From positions 6,076,001 through 6,140,000 of the forward strand of contig NZ_CP053985.1 in NCBI RefSeq assembly GCF_013267355.1: DNA of 64,000 bases, in the 5' to 3' direction. Below the pieces are notes generated by a model. That model was not told the origin of the DNA. It saw nothing but the letters and a program-made list of their open reading frames with translations, and made no database searches. Position numbers and translations under genes: made by a program. Positions within the stretch are counted from its first letter, which is position 1. Every line of letters starts with the position of its first letter. Origin of the DNA: Achromobacter pestifer. Lineage in GTDB: Bacteria > Pseudomonadota > Gammaproteobacteria > Burkholderiales > Burkholderiaceae_B. This document shows, piece after piece, positions 16,970 to 26,788 of the stretch.

Positions 16970-18097
16970 ATGAAGCCAGTATTTCGTCTGACCCCGGTCA
17001 TCGCAGCGCTGGGCGTCGCGGCCGGTCTGGCGTTTGCCTCGGGAGCGCAAGCGCAAACCATCAAGATCGGCGTCGTCGGCCCCACCACCGGCGCGGTCAC
17101 CCAGTATGGCGATATGGTCCGTGAAGGGGTCGATACCGCGGTCGAACGCATCAACGCCGCCGGCGGCATCAACGGCAAGAAGCTGGAAACCGTCGTGATC
17201 GACGACGGCTGCGAACCCAAGCAAGGCCCGGTCGCCGCCAACCGCGTCGTCAACAGCAAGATCGGTTTCGTCGTGGGCCACGTGTGCTCGGGCGCCACCA
17301 TCGCCGCCGCCGACATCTACAACAACGAAGGCGTCGTCATGGTCACGCCGTCGGCGACGTCGCCGGCCCTGACCGACGGCAAGAACTACGAGTTCATCTT
17401 CCGCACCATTGGCCGCGACGACCAGCAAGGCCCCGCCGCCGCCAAGTTCATCCTGGACAAGATCAAGCCCAAGAAGGTCGCCGTGCTGCATGACAAGCAG
17501 TCCTACGGCCAGGGCATCGCCACCGCGGTCAAGAACGACCTCGAGAAGGGCGGCGTGGCCGTCGCCGTGTTCGAAGGCATCAACGCTGGCGACAGCGACT
17601 ACTCGGCCGTCATCACCAAGTTGAAGAGCCAGGGCGTGGACTTCGTCTACTACGGCGGCTACCACCCCGAAATGGGCCTGCTGCTGCGTCAGGCGGCCGA
17701 ACAGGGCGTGAAAGCCAAGTGGATGGGTCCGGAAGGCACGGGCAACCCCGACATCAATGCCATCGCCGGCGACGCCGTCGAAGGCATGCTGCTGACGCTG
17801 CCGGCCGACTTCACCCAGAGCGCCGCCAACGCCGATATCGTCAAGGCCTTCGAAGCCAAGAAGCGCAACGCCAGCGGCGCCTTCCAGATGACCGCCTACA
17901 CGGCCACCCAGGTCATTGCGGACGGCATCAAGGGCGCGGGCAGCGACGACCCGACCAAGGTCGCCAAGTACCTGCACGCCAATTCCTTCGACACGCCGAT
18001 CGGCAAGGTGTCCTGGAACAAGCAAGGCGACCTGACGAACTTCCAGTTCGACGTGTTCACCTGGCACAAGGACGGCTCCAAGACCGTCTACAAGTAA
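16970..18097 (+). CDS. Branched-chain amino acid ABC transporter receptor (LivK/LivJ type), orphan
   Basis: A 375-residue type I periplasmic receptor. A signal peptide of about 28 residues ends in A-Q-A-Q. The mature chain starts T-I-K-I-G-V-V-G-P-T-T-G. The conserved disulfide cysteines of Leu/Ile/Val receptors are present in D-D-G-C-E-P-K and H-V-C-S-G. It strongly resembles the receptor at 35298 in the complete liv operon (shared T-I-G-R-D-D-Q-Q-G-P and V-A-V-L-H-D-K-Q segments). Here there are no membrane or ATPase genes, so it probably uses the remote transporter. A strong terminator follows. Confidence 0.93.
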   Translation: MKPVFRLTPVIAALGVAAGLAFASGAQAQTIKIGVVGPTTGAVTQYGDMVREGVDTAVERINAAGGINGKKLETVVIDDGCEPKQGPVAANRVVNSKIGFVVGHVCSGATIAAADIYNNEGVVMVTPSATSPALTDGKNYEFIFRTIGRDDQQGPAAAKFILDKIKPKKVAVLHDKQSYGQGIATAVKNDLEKGGVAVAVFEGINAGDSDYSAVITKLKSQGVDFVYYGGYHPEMGLLLRQAAEQGVKAKWMGPEGTGNPDINAIAGDAVEGMLLTLPADFTQSAANADIVKAFEAKKRNASGAFQMTAYTATQVIADGIKGAGSDDPTKVAKYLHANSFDTPIGKVSWNKQGDLTNFQFDVFTWHKDGSKTVYK

Positions 18098-18156
18098 ATC
18101 CTGCTGCGGGCCCCAGGCCTGCGTCAGCGGCGCAACGGCTTGCCGTTGCATGGAAA

Positions 18157-18196
18157 ATCGGGCCGGAAGCGATAGTCTTCCGGTCCGATTTTTTTT
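18157..18196 (+). terminator. Rho-independent terminator after the orphan LivK-like gene
   Basis: A 13-bp stem (ATCGGGCCGGAAG with CTTCCGGTCCGAT, one G-T pair) and a seven-base loop are followed by a run of eight T. It also ends close to the convergent GntR gene. Confidence 0.93.
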
Positions 18197-18199
18197 GCG

Positions 18200-18862
18200 T
18201 CACAGATGAGGCCCGACCACCGCCGCGGTTTCCTCGATGTGAATCATGAGCAATGCGCAGGCGCGGTCCGCATCGCGGGCCAGCACGGCATCCATCAACT
18301 CGCGGTGGTCTTTCTCCATATCCCTTTCGGTCATGGCTAGCGGCAGCTTGCCATTGATGGGCGTATGGCGGTAACGCTCGGAATTGAGCACCAGCTGCTC
18401 GTCGAGCCTGCGTAGCCATCCCGACTGCGCCGCGTCGAACAGGGCGAAATGGAACTGCGAATGGGCCGTTTCCCAGCGACGCTTCGAGTCGGCGTCTCCC
18501 TGGGACGGCACGGGCGTGTGCGTGAGTTTGTAGAAGGCCGCAACGATCTGGGCGCCCCAATCTTCGTCGCCATGCTCGATGGCGTCGCGCAGCAATGCCG
18601 CTTCGATCTGCTGACGCGCCCGGGTGATGTCCAGCAGATCCACGCGCGACAGCTCGGCCACCCGAAAACCGCGTTGGCCTTGACTCCGCACGAGGCCGTC
18701 GCGGCTGAGCAGCAACAAGGCCTCCCGGATAGGACTGGTTCCCAGGCCGTAACGCTCCTGCAGCGCTTGCGGCTGCATTTTCTCGCCCGACTCGAAGACG
18801 CCAGTCAGCAGGTCATGCTGCAAGCGTGCATAGGCTTGTTCGGACAGCGTGGGCTTCTGCAT
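18200..18862 (-). CDS. GntR-family regulator, FadR/FCD subgroup
   Basis: A 220-residue regulator. The winged helix is at about 10-75, with the GntR signature L-Q-E-R-Y-G-L-G-T-S-P-I-R-E-A-L-L-L-L. The all-helical FCD domain is at about 85-215, with metal/ligand histidines in A-H-S-Q-F-H, K-D-H-R-E-L and M-I-H-I-E-E. FCD regulators usually sense small carboxylates or amino acids. It is divergent from the porin at 19206, with an AT-rich inverted repeat between them, so it may control porin expression. The effector is not known. Confidence 0.92.
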   Translation of the reverse strand: MQKPTLSEQAYARLQHDLLTGVFESGEKMQPQALQERYGLGTSPIREALLLLSRDGLVRSQGQRGFRVAELSRVDLLDITRARQQIEAALLRDAIEHGDEDWGAQIVAAFYKLTHTPVPSQGDADSKRRWETAHSQFHFALFDAAQSGWLRRLDEQLVLNSERYRHTPINGKLPLAMTERDMEKDHRELMDAVLARDADRACALLMIHIEETAAVVGPHL

Positions 18863-19205
18863 GGCGACTTATCGTTCCGGCGATATTTGCACAATTTGGT
18901 AATCATACCCATGTGAGTCGTTATCGGTGGAAAGTCCCTATATTTGTTAATTCGGCAAAAATTTATAAATATAGAAATTATTTGCGAATTATGACGATGG
19001 GTGCTTCAACGATCTCCTCACTTCTCGCCGGCGCCCAGTTATCCCGGACTTCCCGGGCGCCGACGAGCCTGAAGTCTCGCGCCTTTCTCTGTTGATCCCG
19101 AGTGTTTCCTAGTGCTGGTCCAGCGCCTGTGGCGCTGTCGTTTGTGCTCGCCGTGACAGTGGCGTCCCGGCGAGAAATCCAAATCATCAAATTCAGGGGA
19201 ATGGA
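18863..19205. other. Divergent intergenic region between GntR regulator and porin
   Basis: These 343 bases have no gene. The first part (18885-18995) is strikingly AT-rich for this genome and holds a long imperfect inverted repeat at 18948-18991. The rest, up to the porin ribosome binding site AGGGGAA at 19196, is probably the porin 5' leader and promoter. Confidence 0.5.
18948..18991. promoter_or_regulatory. AT-rich inverted repeat upstream of porin (candidate operator)
   Basis: TAATTCGGCAAAAATTT at 18948-18964 is matched by AAATTATTTGCGAATTA at 18975-18991, an inverted repeat with one indel and one mismatch around a ten-base A/T spacer. It sits in the GntR/porin divergent promoter. A regulator dimer or tetramer site is likely, but it does not match the usual FadR-type core. 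Confidence 0.45.
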
Positions 19206-20315
19206 ATGAAAAGTCGTCTGCTTCTGTCTTGCCTGCTGGCCGCCGCGGCGCAGCCAGCCAGCGCCGGAAACGTCACCTTGTACGGCCTGCTGTCGCAAGG
19301 GGTGATGTACACGAACAATGCGGCCGGGGGCAGTAAGCTGCAAACGGCAAGCGGCGTTCAGCAGGGGCCGCGATTCGGCATGAAAGGCTCGGAAGACCTC
19401 GGTGACGGCGATCGCGCAATCTTCAATCTGGAAGGCGGGTTCAGCCTGAACAGCGGCAGCATGAGCCAAGGCGGGCGCCTGTTCGGTCGCGCGGCCTTTG
19501 TCGGTCTGGCCAATGACCGGCTGGGCCAACTGACATTCGGTCGCCAGGCCGATACGATGGCGCAAAGCCTGGCCGCGTATGAGGCTGCGGTGCAGTTCGC
19601 AACCTACGGCGTGCCTATCGGCGACAACGACAACGTCTTTACGACATTCCGCGAGAACAATGCGGTCCAGTACAAGAGTCCGACGCTGGCGGGTTTCCAA
19701 TGGCTGGCGGGCTACGCGTTTGCCAACAAGACAGCCGGATCTTCCGACAACAACGATTTCAATACGGCGCTGACCTACGCGGACGGACCATTCAGCGCGG
19801 GCATTGCCTACCACGTCGTCAACAAGCCCAACAGCAAATCGAATGCCGACGGCGCGGTCTCGGGCGATTACGGCTACACGTCGCCGTTCGTGAAAAGCCA
19901 GGCAGGCGCCGCGGTGGACCAGCAAGAGATGTATGGCGCGGGAGGGTCATACACGTTTGGAGCGACCAAGCTCTCGCTGATGTACACGCACTCCCAGTTC
20001 GACTACCTGGATCATTCGCGGCTGGGCCTGAGCAATTATGAAGTCACCGTGACCAACTACATCACGCCCAGCGTGCTGATCGGCCTGGGTTACATTTATA
20101 CCGATGGCCGTTATCGTCGGACCGGCGAACGGCCCAGGTGGCACCAGCTGGACGCAGGCATCGACTGGTTCCTTTCGAAGCGGACCGACGTTTTCCTGGT
20201 CGGCATTGCTCAAAAGGCGGCTGGCGACGCGAGGTTCGCGCAGATCTACAACAACTTGCCGTCGAGTAGCGGCCAGCAACTGTCCGTGTCCGTCGGCGTC
20301 AGGCATAAATTCTGA
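19206..20315 (+). CDS. Gram-negative general porin (Bordetella/Burkholderia type)
   Basis: A 369-residue outer membrane porin. A signal peptide of about 21 residues ends in P-A-S-A-G. The mature chain opens N-V-T-L-Y-G-L-L-S-Q-G. G-P-R-F-G-M-K-G-S-E-D-L-G and A-F-V-G-L-A-N-D-R-L-G-Q-L-T-F-G-R-Q are classic for 16-strand trimeric porins of betaproteobacteria, and the last residue is the insertion-signal Phe (V-G-V-R-H-K-F). The AT-rich upstream region and divergent GntR gene suggest substrate-specific control. A terminator follows. The precise solute is unknown. Confidence 0.94.
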   Translation: MKSRLLLSCLLAAAAQPASAGNVTLYGLLSQGVMYTNNAAGGSKLQTASGVQQGPRFGMKGSEDLGDGDRAIFNLEGGFSLNSGSMSQGGRLFGRAAFVGLANDRLGQLTFGRQADTMAQSLAAYEAAVQFATYGVPIGDNDNVFTTFRENNAVQYKSPTLAGFQWLAGYAFANKTAGSSDNNDFNTALTYADGPFSAGIAYHVVNKPNSKSNADGAVSGDYGYTSPFVKSQAGAAVDQQEMYGAGGSYTFGATKLSLMYTHSQFDYLDHSRLGLSNYEVTVTNYITPSVLIGLGYIYTDGRYRRTGERPRWHQLDAGIDWFLSKRTDVFLVGIAQKAAGDARFAQIYNNLPSSSGQQLSVSVGVRHKF

Positions 20316-20358
20316 GGCGCGCCGTCGCTTGAACGACGGAATCATGTGTGGTTTGGAC

Positions 20359-20398
20359 AAAACCTGGCCGGAAACCCTGATTTTCCTGCCAGGTTTTT
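20359..20398 (+). terminator. Rho-independent terminator after porin
   Basis: AAAACCTGGC pairs with GCCAGGTTTT around a 19-base loop that itself can fold (GGAAA with TTTCC), followed by T residues. Confidence 0.8.
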
Positions 20399-20509
20399 CA
20401 ATGCCAGGCGCGGCGGGAACCCGATAGCGACGCTCCCTGTCGAAGGCGAACCCGCTGCGATTGCGTAGAATGCGGCGCCATCGACCTCACTTTTTTCTGT
20501 CGGGACACC

Positions 20510-21211
20510 ATGACCAAGGCCCTGTTAGTCGAAGACGATCCGAAACTCTCGCGCCTGATCGCGCAGTTCCTGGAGCAGCACGGTTTCAATGTCGCCCAGG
20601 CCTACCGCGGCGATCACGCGGTGGAGGCTTTCCGCAGGCATGACCCGGCCATCACCATCCTGGACCTGATGCTGCCCGGCCGCGACGGCCTGCAGGTCTG
20701 CCGCGACCTGCGCGCGTTTTCATCGGCGCCTATCCTGATGCTGACAGCCCGCGAAGACGACCTGGACCAGATCCTGGGCCTGGAATCGGGCGCGGACGAC
20801 TACGTCATCAAGCCCGTGGAACCGCGCGTGCTGCTGGCGCGGGTGCGGGCGCTGCTGCGGCGGCACAGCCAGCTGGACGAGCCGCCGGAGCGCCTGGAGT
20901 TCGGTCCCCTGGTCATAGACCGGCGCACGCGCGCCGTGGTCCATGCGGGTTCGGAGGTGGACCTGACCACGATGGAGTTCGAAATGCTCTGGGCGCTGGC
21001 CAGCCAGGCTGGCCAGGTGCTGACCCGCGACGACCTGCTCAACGCCGTGCGCGGCATCGAGTTCAACGGGCTGGACCGCAGCGTCGACGTCTGCGTCAGC
21101 AAACTGCGGCGCAAGCTGGACGACGACCCGCGCGATCCGGCGCGCATCAAGACCGTGTGGGGCAAGGGCTATCTGTTCTCGCCCAAGGCACACGAGGGCG
21201 GTGATGCTTAA
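20510..21211 (+). CDS. rstA: OmpR/RstA-family response regulator
   Basis: A 233-residue two-component regulator. The receiver domain (1-120) has the acidic pocket V-E-D-D, phospho-acceptor Asp52 in I-L-D-L-M-L-P-G-R-D-G, M-L-T-A and the lysine in V-I-K-P. The winged-helix DNA-binding domain (130-225) ends T-V-W-G-K-G-Y-L-F. Similarity is closest to RstA. Its last codons overlap the kinase start. In enterobacteria RstAB is linked to PhoPQ and acid or envelope stress; what this pair senses is not known. It heads a run that continues with a kinase, a beta-lactamase-fold protein and MipA. Confidence 0.92.
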   Translation: MTKALLVEDDPKLSRLIAQFLEQHGFNVAQAYRGDHAVEAFRRHDPAITILDLMLPGRDGLQVCRDLRAFSSAPILMLTAREDDLDQILGLESGADDYVIKPVEPRVLLARVRALLRRHSQLDEPPERLEFGPLVIDRRTRAVVHAGSEVDLTTMEFEMLWALASQAGQVLTRDDLLNAVRGIEFNGLDRSVDVCVSKLRRKLDDDPRDPARIKTVWGKGYLFSPKAHEGGDA

Positions 21212-22496
21212 GTTTGTCCTGCGGCTGTTCGTGGTGCTGGCGGTGGGCTTCGTCATTTCCAACGAAGTCGTGGACCGGTCCGCCAACTACTTCTTCGAGC
21301 CCGTCAGCGACGCCTACGCGCGCGAAGCGGTGCGGGGCCAGATCCACAGTCTGGTGCAGGAACTGGCCCTCGTGCCGCCCGCCGAGCGCGAGGCGCACGT
21401 GCGCGACGCGCTGGCGCCGCACTACGGCCTGGCGCTCAAGGTGGTCGATGCCGACAGCTACGGCGCCACTCAGGACGAGCGCGCCATGGTCGATGTCGGC
21501 AGCTTCTTTGTGCGCGACAAGCAGCAGACCTTTGTGGCGGCGATTCCCGGTCCGGGCGGGCAATGGCTGGAGGTCAAGCTGCCGCCCGAGCCGTCCATCG
21601 CACCGTGGCTGATGGCCGCGGTGTACTCTGCCCTGGGCCTGCTGCTGTGCGCGTTCATGCTGGTGTGGGCGCTGCCCATCTGGCGCGACCTGGAAGCCCT
21701 GAAGACCGCCGCCCAGCGCATGGGACAGGGCGATCTGCAGGCGCGGGCCCGTCTGTCGCGACATTCCAGCATCCGCAACCTGGGCGATACCTTCAACCAG
21801 ATGTCCGACCGCATCAGTGCGCTGGTGGGTAACCAGCGCGACCTGACCAACGCCGTGTCGCACGAGCTGCGCACGCCGATCGCGCGCCTGTCGTTCGAGC
21901 TGGACATGATGGACCGCGAGGACGATCCCGCCGCACGCAAGCGCCTGGTCGAGGAAATGAAGAGCGACGTGGCCGAGCTGGATGCCATGGCCTCGGAGTT
22001 GCTGATGTACGCGCGCCTGGAACACAAGGGCGACGGCGTGGCGCTGCAGCCGCAGGATGCGCGCGGCTGGCTGGATTCGGTGGTGCAGCACGCGGGTTTC
22101 GAGGCCGGCGTGTCGGGTGTACGCTGCGAGGTGGCGCTATGCCAGGTGCCCGAGGTGCATCTGCATCAGCGCTACATGACGCGCGCCTTGCTCAACCTGC
22201 TGCAGAACGCCATCCGGCATGCCGGCCGCCAGGTCCAGGTCAGCCTGATCAGCCCGGGCGCGCGCGAGTACGTGCTGATCGTGGACGATGACGGCCCCGG
22301 CATCCCGCCCGCGGACCGCGAGCGAGTTTTCGAGCCCTTTATCCGCCTGGACGAAAGCCGCGACCGCGGCACGGGCGGCGTGGGGCTGGGCTTGGCCATC
22401 GTGAGCCGCGTGGCCCGTTGGCACAACGGCACGGTGCAGGCGAGCGACAGCCCCCTGGGCGGCGCGCGTTTCGTAATCGCCTGGAAGACCGCCTGA
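21204..22496 (+). CDS. rstB: RstB-like sensor histidine kinase
   Basis: A 430-residue inner membrane kinase. Transmembrane helix 1 is at about 3-20, a periplasmic sensor of about 115 residues follows, and transmembrane helix 2 is at about 133-155. HAMP comes next, then the H-box N-A-V-S-H-E-L-R-T-P-I-A-R-L, N-box L-N-L-L-Q-N-A-I-R-H-A, G1 D-D-D-G-P-G-I-P and G2 G-T-G-G-V-G-L-G-L-A-I. The ATG at 21204 overlaps the end of the regulator gene (GGTGATGCTTAA) and has GAGGGCGG upstream. A GTG at 21201 is also possible. The small periplasmic domain suits RstB-like sensing of the envelope. Confidence 0.92.
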   Translation: MLKFVLRLFVVLAVGFVISNEVVDRSANYFFEPVSDAYAREAVRGQIHSLVQELALVPPAEREAHVRDALAPHYGLALKVVDADSYGATQDERAMVDVGSFFVRDKQQTFVAAIPGPGGQWLEVKLPPEPSIAPWLMAAVYSALGLLLCAFMLVWALPIWRDLEALKTAAQRMGQGDLQARARLSRHSSIRNLGDTFNQMSDRISALVGNQRDLTNAVSHELRTPIARLSFELDMMDREDDPAARKRLVEEMKSDVAELDAMASELLMYARLEHKGDGVALQPQDARGWLDSVVQHAGFEAGVSGVRCEVALCQVPEVHLHQRYMTRALLNLLQNAIRHAGRQVQVSLISPGAREYVLIVDDDGPGIPPADRERVFEPFIRLDESRDRGTGGVGLGLAIVSRVARWHNGTVQASDSPLGGARFVIAWKTA

Positions 22497-22645
22497 GCGC
22501 TGGCGCGGCGCGCTCAGGCACAACGTAAACAAACTTCACAATCCGCCGCCGCAATCTTCACAAACTCCATACAAAGCGGGAAAGATCGCGGGCGGGCGCC
22601 TGGATAGCATGACGGCAGTTCTCCACAGAGGCATTGCCGCTAGCC

Positions 22646-23740
22646 ATGTTTTCCCTCAGCCGCCTGGTTGCCGTAGGTATGTTGCTGGTCGCCGCGGGCG
22701 GTTGCCAGGGCGTGCCGCCCGAGGCGCCGCCTCCCATTGCGCAGGGCGATTACCAGGCTGTCGTCGGTTATTTGGCGCAGCGCATCCCGTATGACATGGA
22801 TGCGTCCGGCGTGCCGGGCCTGTCGATCGCCATCGTCGACGACCAGCGCGTGGTGTGGAGCACGGGCTTTGGCTACGCGGACCCGCTGCGCCATCGCAGC
22901 GCTTCCAGCGACACGCTGTACCGCGTAGGCGCCATCACCAAGATCGTCACGGCCGCGGGCGTGCTGCGCGCCGCCGATGACGGGCGCCTGGCGCTGGACC
23001 AGCCGGCCTCGCAGGCCTTGCCCAACTGGGACATCCAGCCGCGCCGCGGCGCCATGCAATGGCTGGGCGCGCATCCCTTCACCGCCCGCAATCTGCTGGC
23101 CGTGCACCCCGGATCGCTGGAAGACACCATGGGGCGCGCGCGCGCCGACATGGCCTACGCCTTGCTGGGCGACATGGTCGCGCACGTGGCGAGCGAACCG
23201 TTCGACGCCTACGTGCGCCGCACCATCCTGCAGCCGCTGAACATGCCGCGCGCGGGTTTCCATCCCGATCCCCGCATGCTCGAGCTGCGCGCCTCGGGCT
23301 ACCGCCAGGGCGCGCCCTGGGCCGAGGCGCCCCAGCCGAACGAAGCGGCCGACGGCTTGTGGCTCAGCACTTCGGAAATGGCGCGTTTCTCCAGCATGCT
23401 TTTCGCCGAAGGCCTCTACCAAGGCCGCCGCGTGCTGAACGCCGAATCGGCCCGCGCCGTGCTGGACATGGAAACGGTGCAGGGCGGGCTGGCGCTGGAG
23501 TGCCGCCTGGCCTTGTCCTGGCTGGCGGCGCCCTGTGGCGAGGACATCGCCGGCATGCCCTTGCGTCAGCACAGCGGCGCCACCGAAGCCTTCCACTCCC
23601 GCTTCGTGCTGGCGCCGCGCGACAAGCTCGCGGTCCTGGTCATGAGCAACTCCGACACGAGCGAACCGCTGGTGATGTCGGTGTCGACGATGGCGATGGC
23701 GCTGATGCGCCAGGCCAAGCAGGGCGCAATCACCCAATAG
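22646..23740 (+). CDS. Beta-lactamase-fold protein (class C/CubicO type) with degenerate active site
   Basis: A 364-residue exported protein of the penicillin-binding/class C beta-lactamase superfamily. The N-terminus is a signal sequence ending L-L-V-A-A-G-G-C, compatible with a lipoprotein. Family landmarks are V-P-G-L-S-I-A-I-V-D and G-F-G-Y-A-D. The catalytic SxxK site reads V-G-A-I-T-K (codons GGC GCC ATC ACC AAG), so the nucleophilic Ser is Ala while the Lys is kept. The Y-S-N motif region (R-A-R-A-D-M-A-Y-A-L-L-G-D) also lacks the catalytic Tyr-x-Asn. The third motif, R-Q-H-S-G-A, is retained. It is therefore probably a non-catalytic binding protein. It lies 149 bases after the kinase and 63 before mipA. 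Confidence 0.85.
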   Translation: MFSLSRLVAVGMLLVAAGGCQGVPPEAPPPIAQGDYQAVVGYLAQRIPYDMDASGVPGLSIAIVDDQRVVWSTGFGYADPLRHRSASSDTLYRVGAITKIVTAAGVLRAADDGRLALDQPASQALPNWDIQPRRGAMQWLGAHPFTARNLLAVHPGSLEDTMGRARADMAYALLGDMVAHVASEPFDAYVRRTILQPLNMPRAGFHPDPRMLELRASGYRQGAPWAEAPQPNEAADGLWLSTSEMARFSSMLFAEGLYQGRRVLNAESARAVLDMETVQGGLALECRLALSWLAAPCGEDIAGMPLRQHSGATEAFHSRFVLAPRDKLAVLVMSNSDTSEPLVMSVSTMAMALMRQAKQGAITQ

Positions 23741-23803
23741 ATCGGGCCAATCGCGGCTCAACGGTTTTACCCCCCCCCTCAACCTCGTTTCTTGGAAGCT
23801 GTT

Positions 23804-24691
23804 ATGAAGCGAAAAATCCGTTCTTCCCTGTTTACGCGCGGTGGCGCCGCCGCGTGCCTGCTGGCTTTAGTCCCGGGATTGTCCCTGGCCGATGACGCGG
23901 CGACCAGTTCCGTCTACGGCCAGCGCGGAGCCAGCTCGCGCGGGTTGACGGTGGCGACCGGGGAGGGGGCGGCCGACGAATGGCTGTTCTACGGCACGCT
24001 GGGCGCGGGCTACGCGCCGCGCTACAGCGGCAGCGACGAGTATTCCGCCGTGCCGATCATCGGCCTGGGCGTGCGCAGCCCAGGCGGCTTCTTCCTCAGC
24101 ACCGACCACGGCCTGGGCTGGGAAACCCAGGCGCTGGACAGCACGTTCCGCTTCTATCTTGCGCCCAGCGCTTCGCGCAAGGACCACAAGAAGGGGTTCC
24201 AGGGATCGGACAAGCTGCGTGGCATGGGCGACATCGAAAGCCGCGCGCAGATCGGCATGGACGCGGAAACGACGCTGGGCCCCGTGACCCTGTCGGCGAC
24301 GGTGGCGCATGCCTTCAAGAAGGGCGACAACCGCGACGTGGGCAGCGCCTACACCATGTTCAACCTGGGAGCCAGCACCACGGTGTACGAGGGCAGCGCC
24401 GGGGCGATATCGCTGGCGCTGTCCGGCACCTTCGGCGACGGCAACTACATGCGCACCTGGTATGGCGTGAGCGGCAACCAGTCGGCGAAGTCCGGCTACC
24501 GCAAGTACACGCCCAAGGGCGGTCTCGAAAGCATCGGCCTGGGCGCCACCTGGACGGTGCCGCTCTCCAAGTCCTGGTCGTGGACCACGGCGGCGGAAGC
24601 ACGGCGCCTGTACGGTGACGCGGCGGACAGCCCCATCGTAAAGGACCGCGCGCAGTACACCATCGGCACCATGATGACGTACTCGTATTGA
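23804..24691 (+). CDS. MipA/OmpV family outer membrane protein
   Basis: A 295-residue beta-barrel. A signal peptide of about 30 residues ends in S-L-A-D-D. The mature part has the MipA/OmpV start (L-F-Y-G-T-L-G-A-G-Y-A-P-R-Y-S-G-S-D) and ends in aromatic M-T-Y-S-Y, as barrels do. E. coli MipA scaffolds murein enzymes (MltA with PBP1b), and other members are induced by envelope stress or bind antibiotics. GGAAG lies upstream of the ATG at 23804. It follows the degenerate beta-lactamase-fold gene and RstAB-like genes in one orientation, suggesting one cell-envelope regulon. Confidence 0.92.
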   Translation: MKRKIRSSLFTRGGAAACLLALVPGLSLADDAATSSVYGQRGASSRGLTVATGEGAADEWLFYGTLGAGYAPRYSGSDEYSAVPIIGLGVRSPGGFFLSTDHGLGWETQALDSTFRFYLAPSASRKDHKKGFQGSDKLRGMGDIESRAQIGMDAETTLGPVTLSATVAHAFKKGDNRDVGSAYTMFNLGASTTVYEGSAGAISLALSGTFGDGNYMRTWYGVSGNQSAKSGYRKYTPKGGLESIGLGATWTVPLSKSWSWTTAAEARRLYGDAADSPIVKDRAQYTIGTMMTYSY

Positions 24692-24702
24692 TGGGGGGGA
24701 AA

Positions 24703-24726
24703 GCCTGCTCCCGGCCGGGAGCGGGC
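24703..24726. terminator. GC-rich hairpin between mipA and ugpC
   Basis: An 11-bp stem (GCCTGCTCCCG with CGGGAGCGGGC) is located between convergent genes. There is no long T-run, so its termination strength is uncertain. Confidence 0.5.
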
Positions 24727-24776
24727 AAGGCGCAAGCGGGCGGGCGTCGCCGCCGCTTGCGTCCAGGGATGTGGCT

Positions 24777-25865
<1,089 letters not shown>

Positions 25866-25915
25866 GAGTTATTCGTGTTCGGAGTCGTGTTCGGGGGCGA
25901 GAGCGTGGGTAAGCG

Positions 25916-26767
25916 TCACTTTTCAGTGTCGACCAGACCCTTGACGAACCATTTCTGCATCAGGATGACGACCAGCGCCGGCGGGATCATCGCGAGCATG
26001 GCGGTGGCCATGGTGATGTTCCATTCGGTCACGCTGTCGCCGCCGCTGATCATCCGCTTGATGCCGATGACGACGGGGTACATGTCTTCCTGCGTGGTGA
26101 CCAGCAGCGGCCACAGGTACTGGTTCCAGCCATAGATGAACTGGATCACGAACAGCGCGGCGATGCTGGTCTTGGACAAGGGCAGCAGCACGTCGCGGAA
26201 GAAGCGCACCGGGCCCGCGCCGTCGATGCGCGCGGCCTCGATCAGCTCGTCGGGCACCGTCAGGAAGAACTGGCGGAACAGGAAGGTCGCCGTCGCCGAG
26301 GCGATCAGCGGCAGGGTCAGGCCGGCGTAGCTGTTGAGCAGGCCGAGATCGGCCACGACCTTGTAGGTGGGCGCGATGCGGACTTCGACGGGCAGCATCA
26401 GCGTGACGAAGATCATCCAGAAGAAGAACATGCGGCCGGGGAAGCGGAAGTAGACCACCGCGAAGGCCGACAGCAGCGAGATGGCAATCTTGCCGATGGA
26501 AATCGCCAGCGCCATGATCAGGCTGACGTACATCATGCGGCCCACGGGCGCGCCCGACGAACCGCCGGACGAGCCGCCGAACAGCGCCTGCATGTAGTTG
26601 TCGACGAAATGCTTGCCGGGGATGAGGGACATCGGCGCGGACGCCACTTCCTGCGCGGTCTGGGTGGACGCGACGAAAGTGACGTAAAGCGGAAATGCCA
26701 CCATCGCCACGCCGCAGAGCAGAATGACGTGGGCCAGAATATCCAGCCAGGGACGGCGTTCAACCAT
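25916..26767 (-). CDS. ugpE: sn-Glycerol-3-phosphate ABC transporter permease UgpE
   Basis: A 283-residue permease with six membrane helices. The EAA loop reads [17 protein letters not shown]. The opening [11 protein letters not shown] and T-A-Q-E-V region fit UgpE. It pairs with UgpA to make the membrane channel. A 50-base gap separates it from ugpC and 21 bases from ugpA. Confidence 0.94.
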   Translation of the reverse strand: MVERRPWLDILAHVILLCGVAMVAFPLYVTFVASTQTAQEVASAPMSLIPGKHFVDNYMQALFGGSSGGSSGAPVGRMMYVSLIMALAISIGKIAISLLSAFAVVYFRFPGRMFFFWMIFVTLMLPVEVRIAPTYKVVADLGLLNSYAGLTLPLIASATATFLFRQFFLTVPDELIEAARIDGAGPVRFFRDVLLPLSKTSIAALFVIQFIYGWNQYLWPLLVTTQEDMYPVVIGIKRMISGGDSVTEWNITMATAMLAMIPPALVVILMQKWFVKGLVDTEK

Positions 26768-26788
26768 TGTTTATAGCCTCGGACAAAA

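Noticed and set aside
23771..23779. Run of nine or so C before mipA as a phase-variable tract
   Set aside because: It lies well upstream of the mipA ribosome binding site, between genes, and is short; promoter-spacing effects cannot be judged from one sequence.
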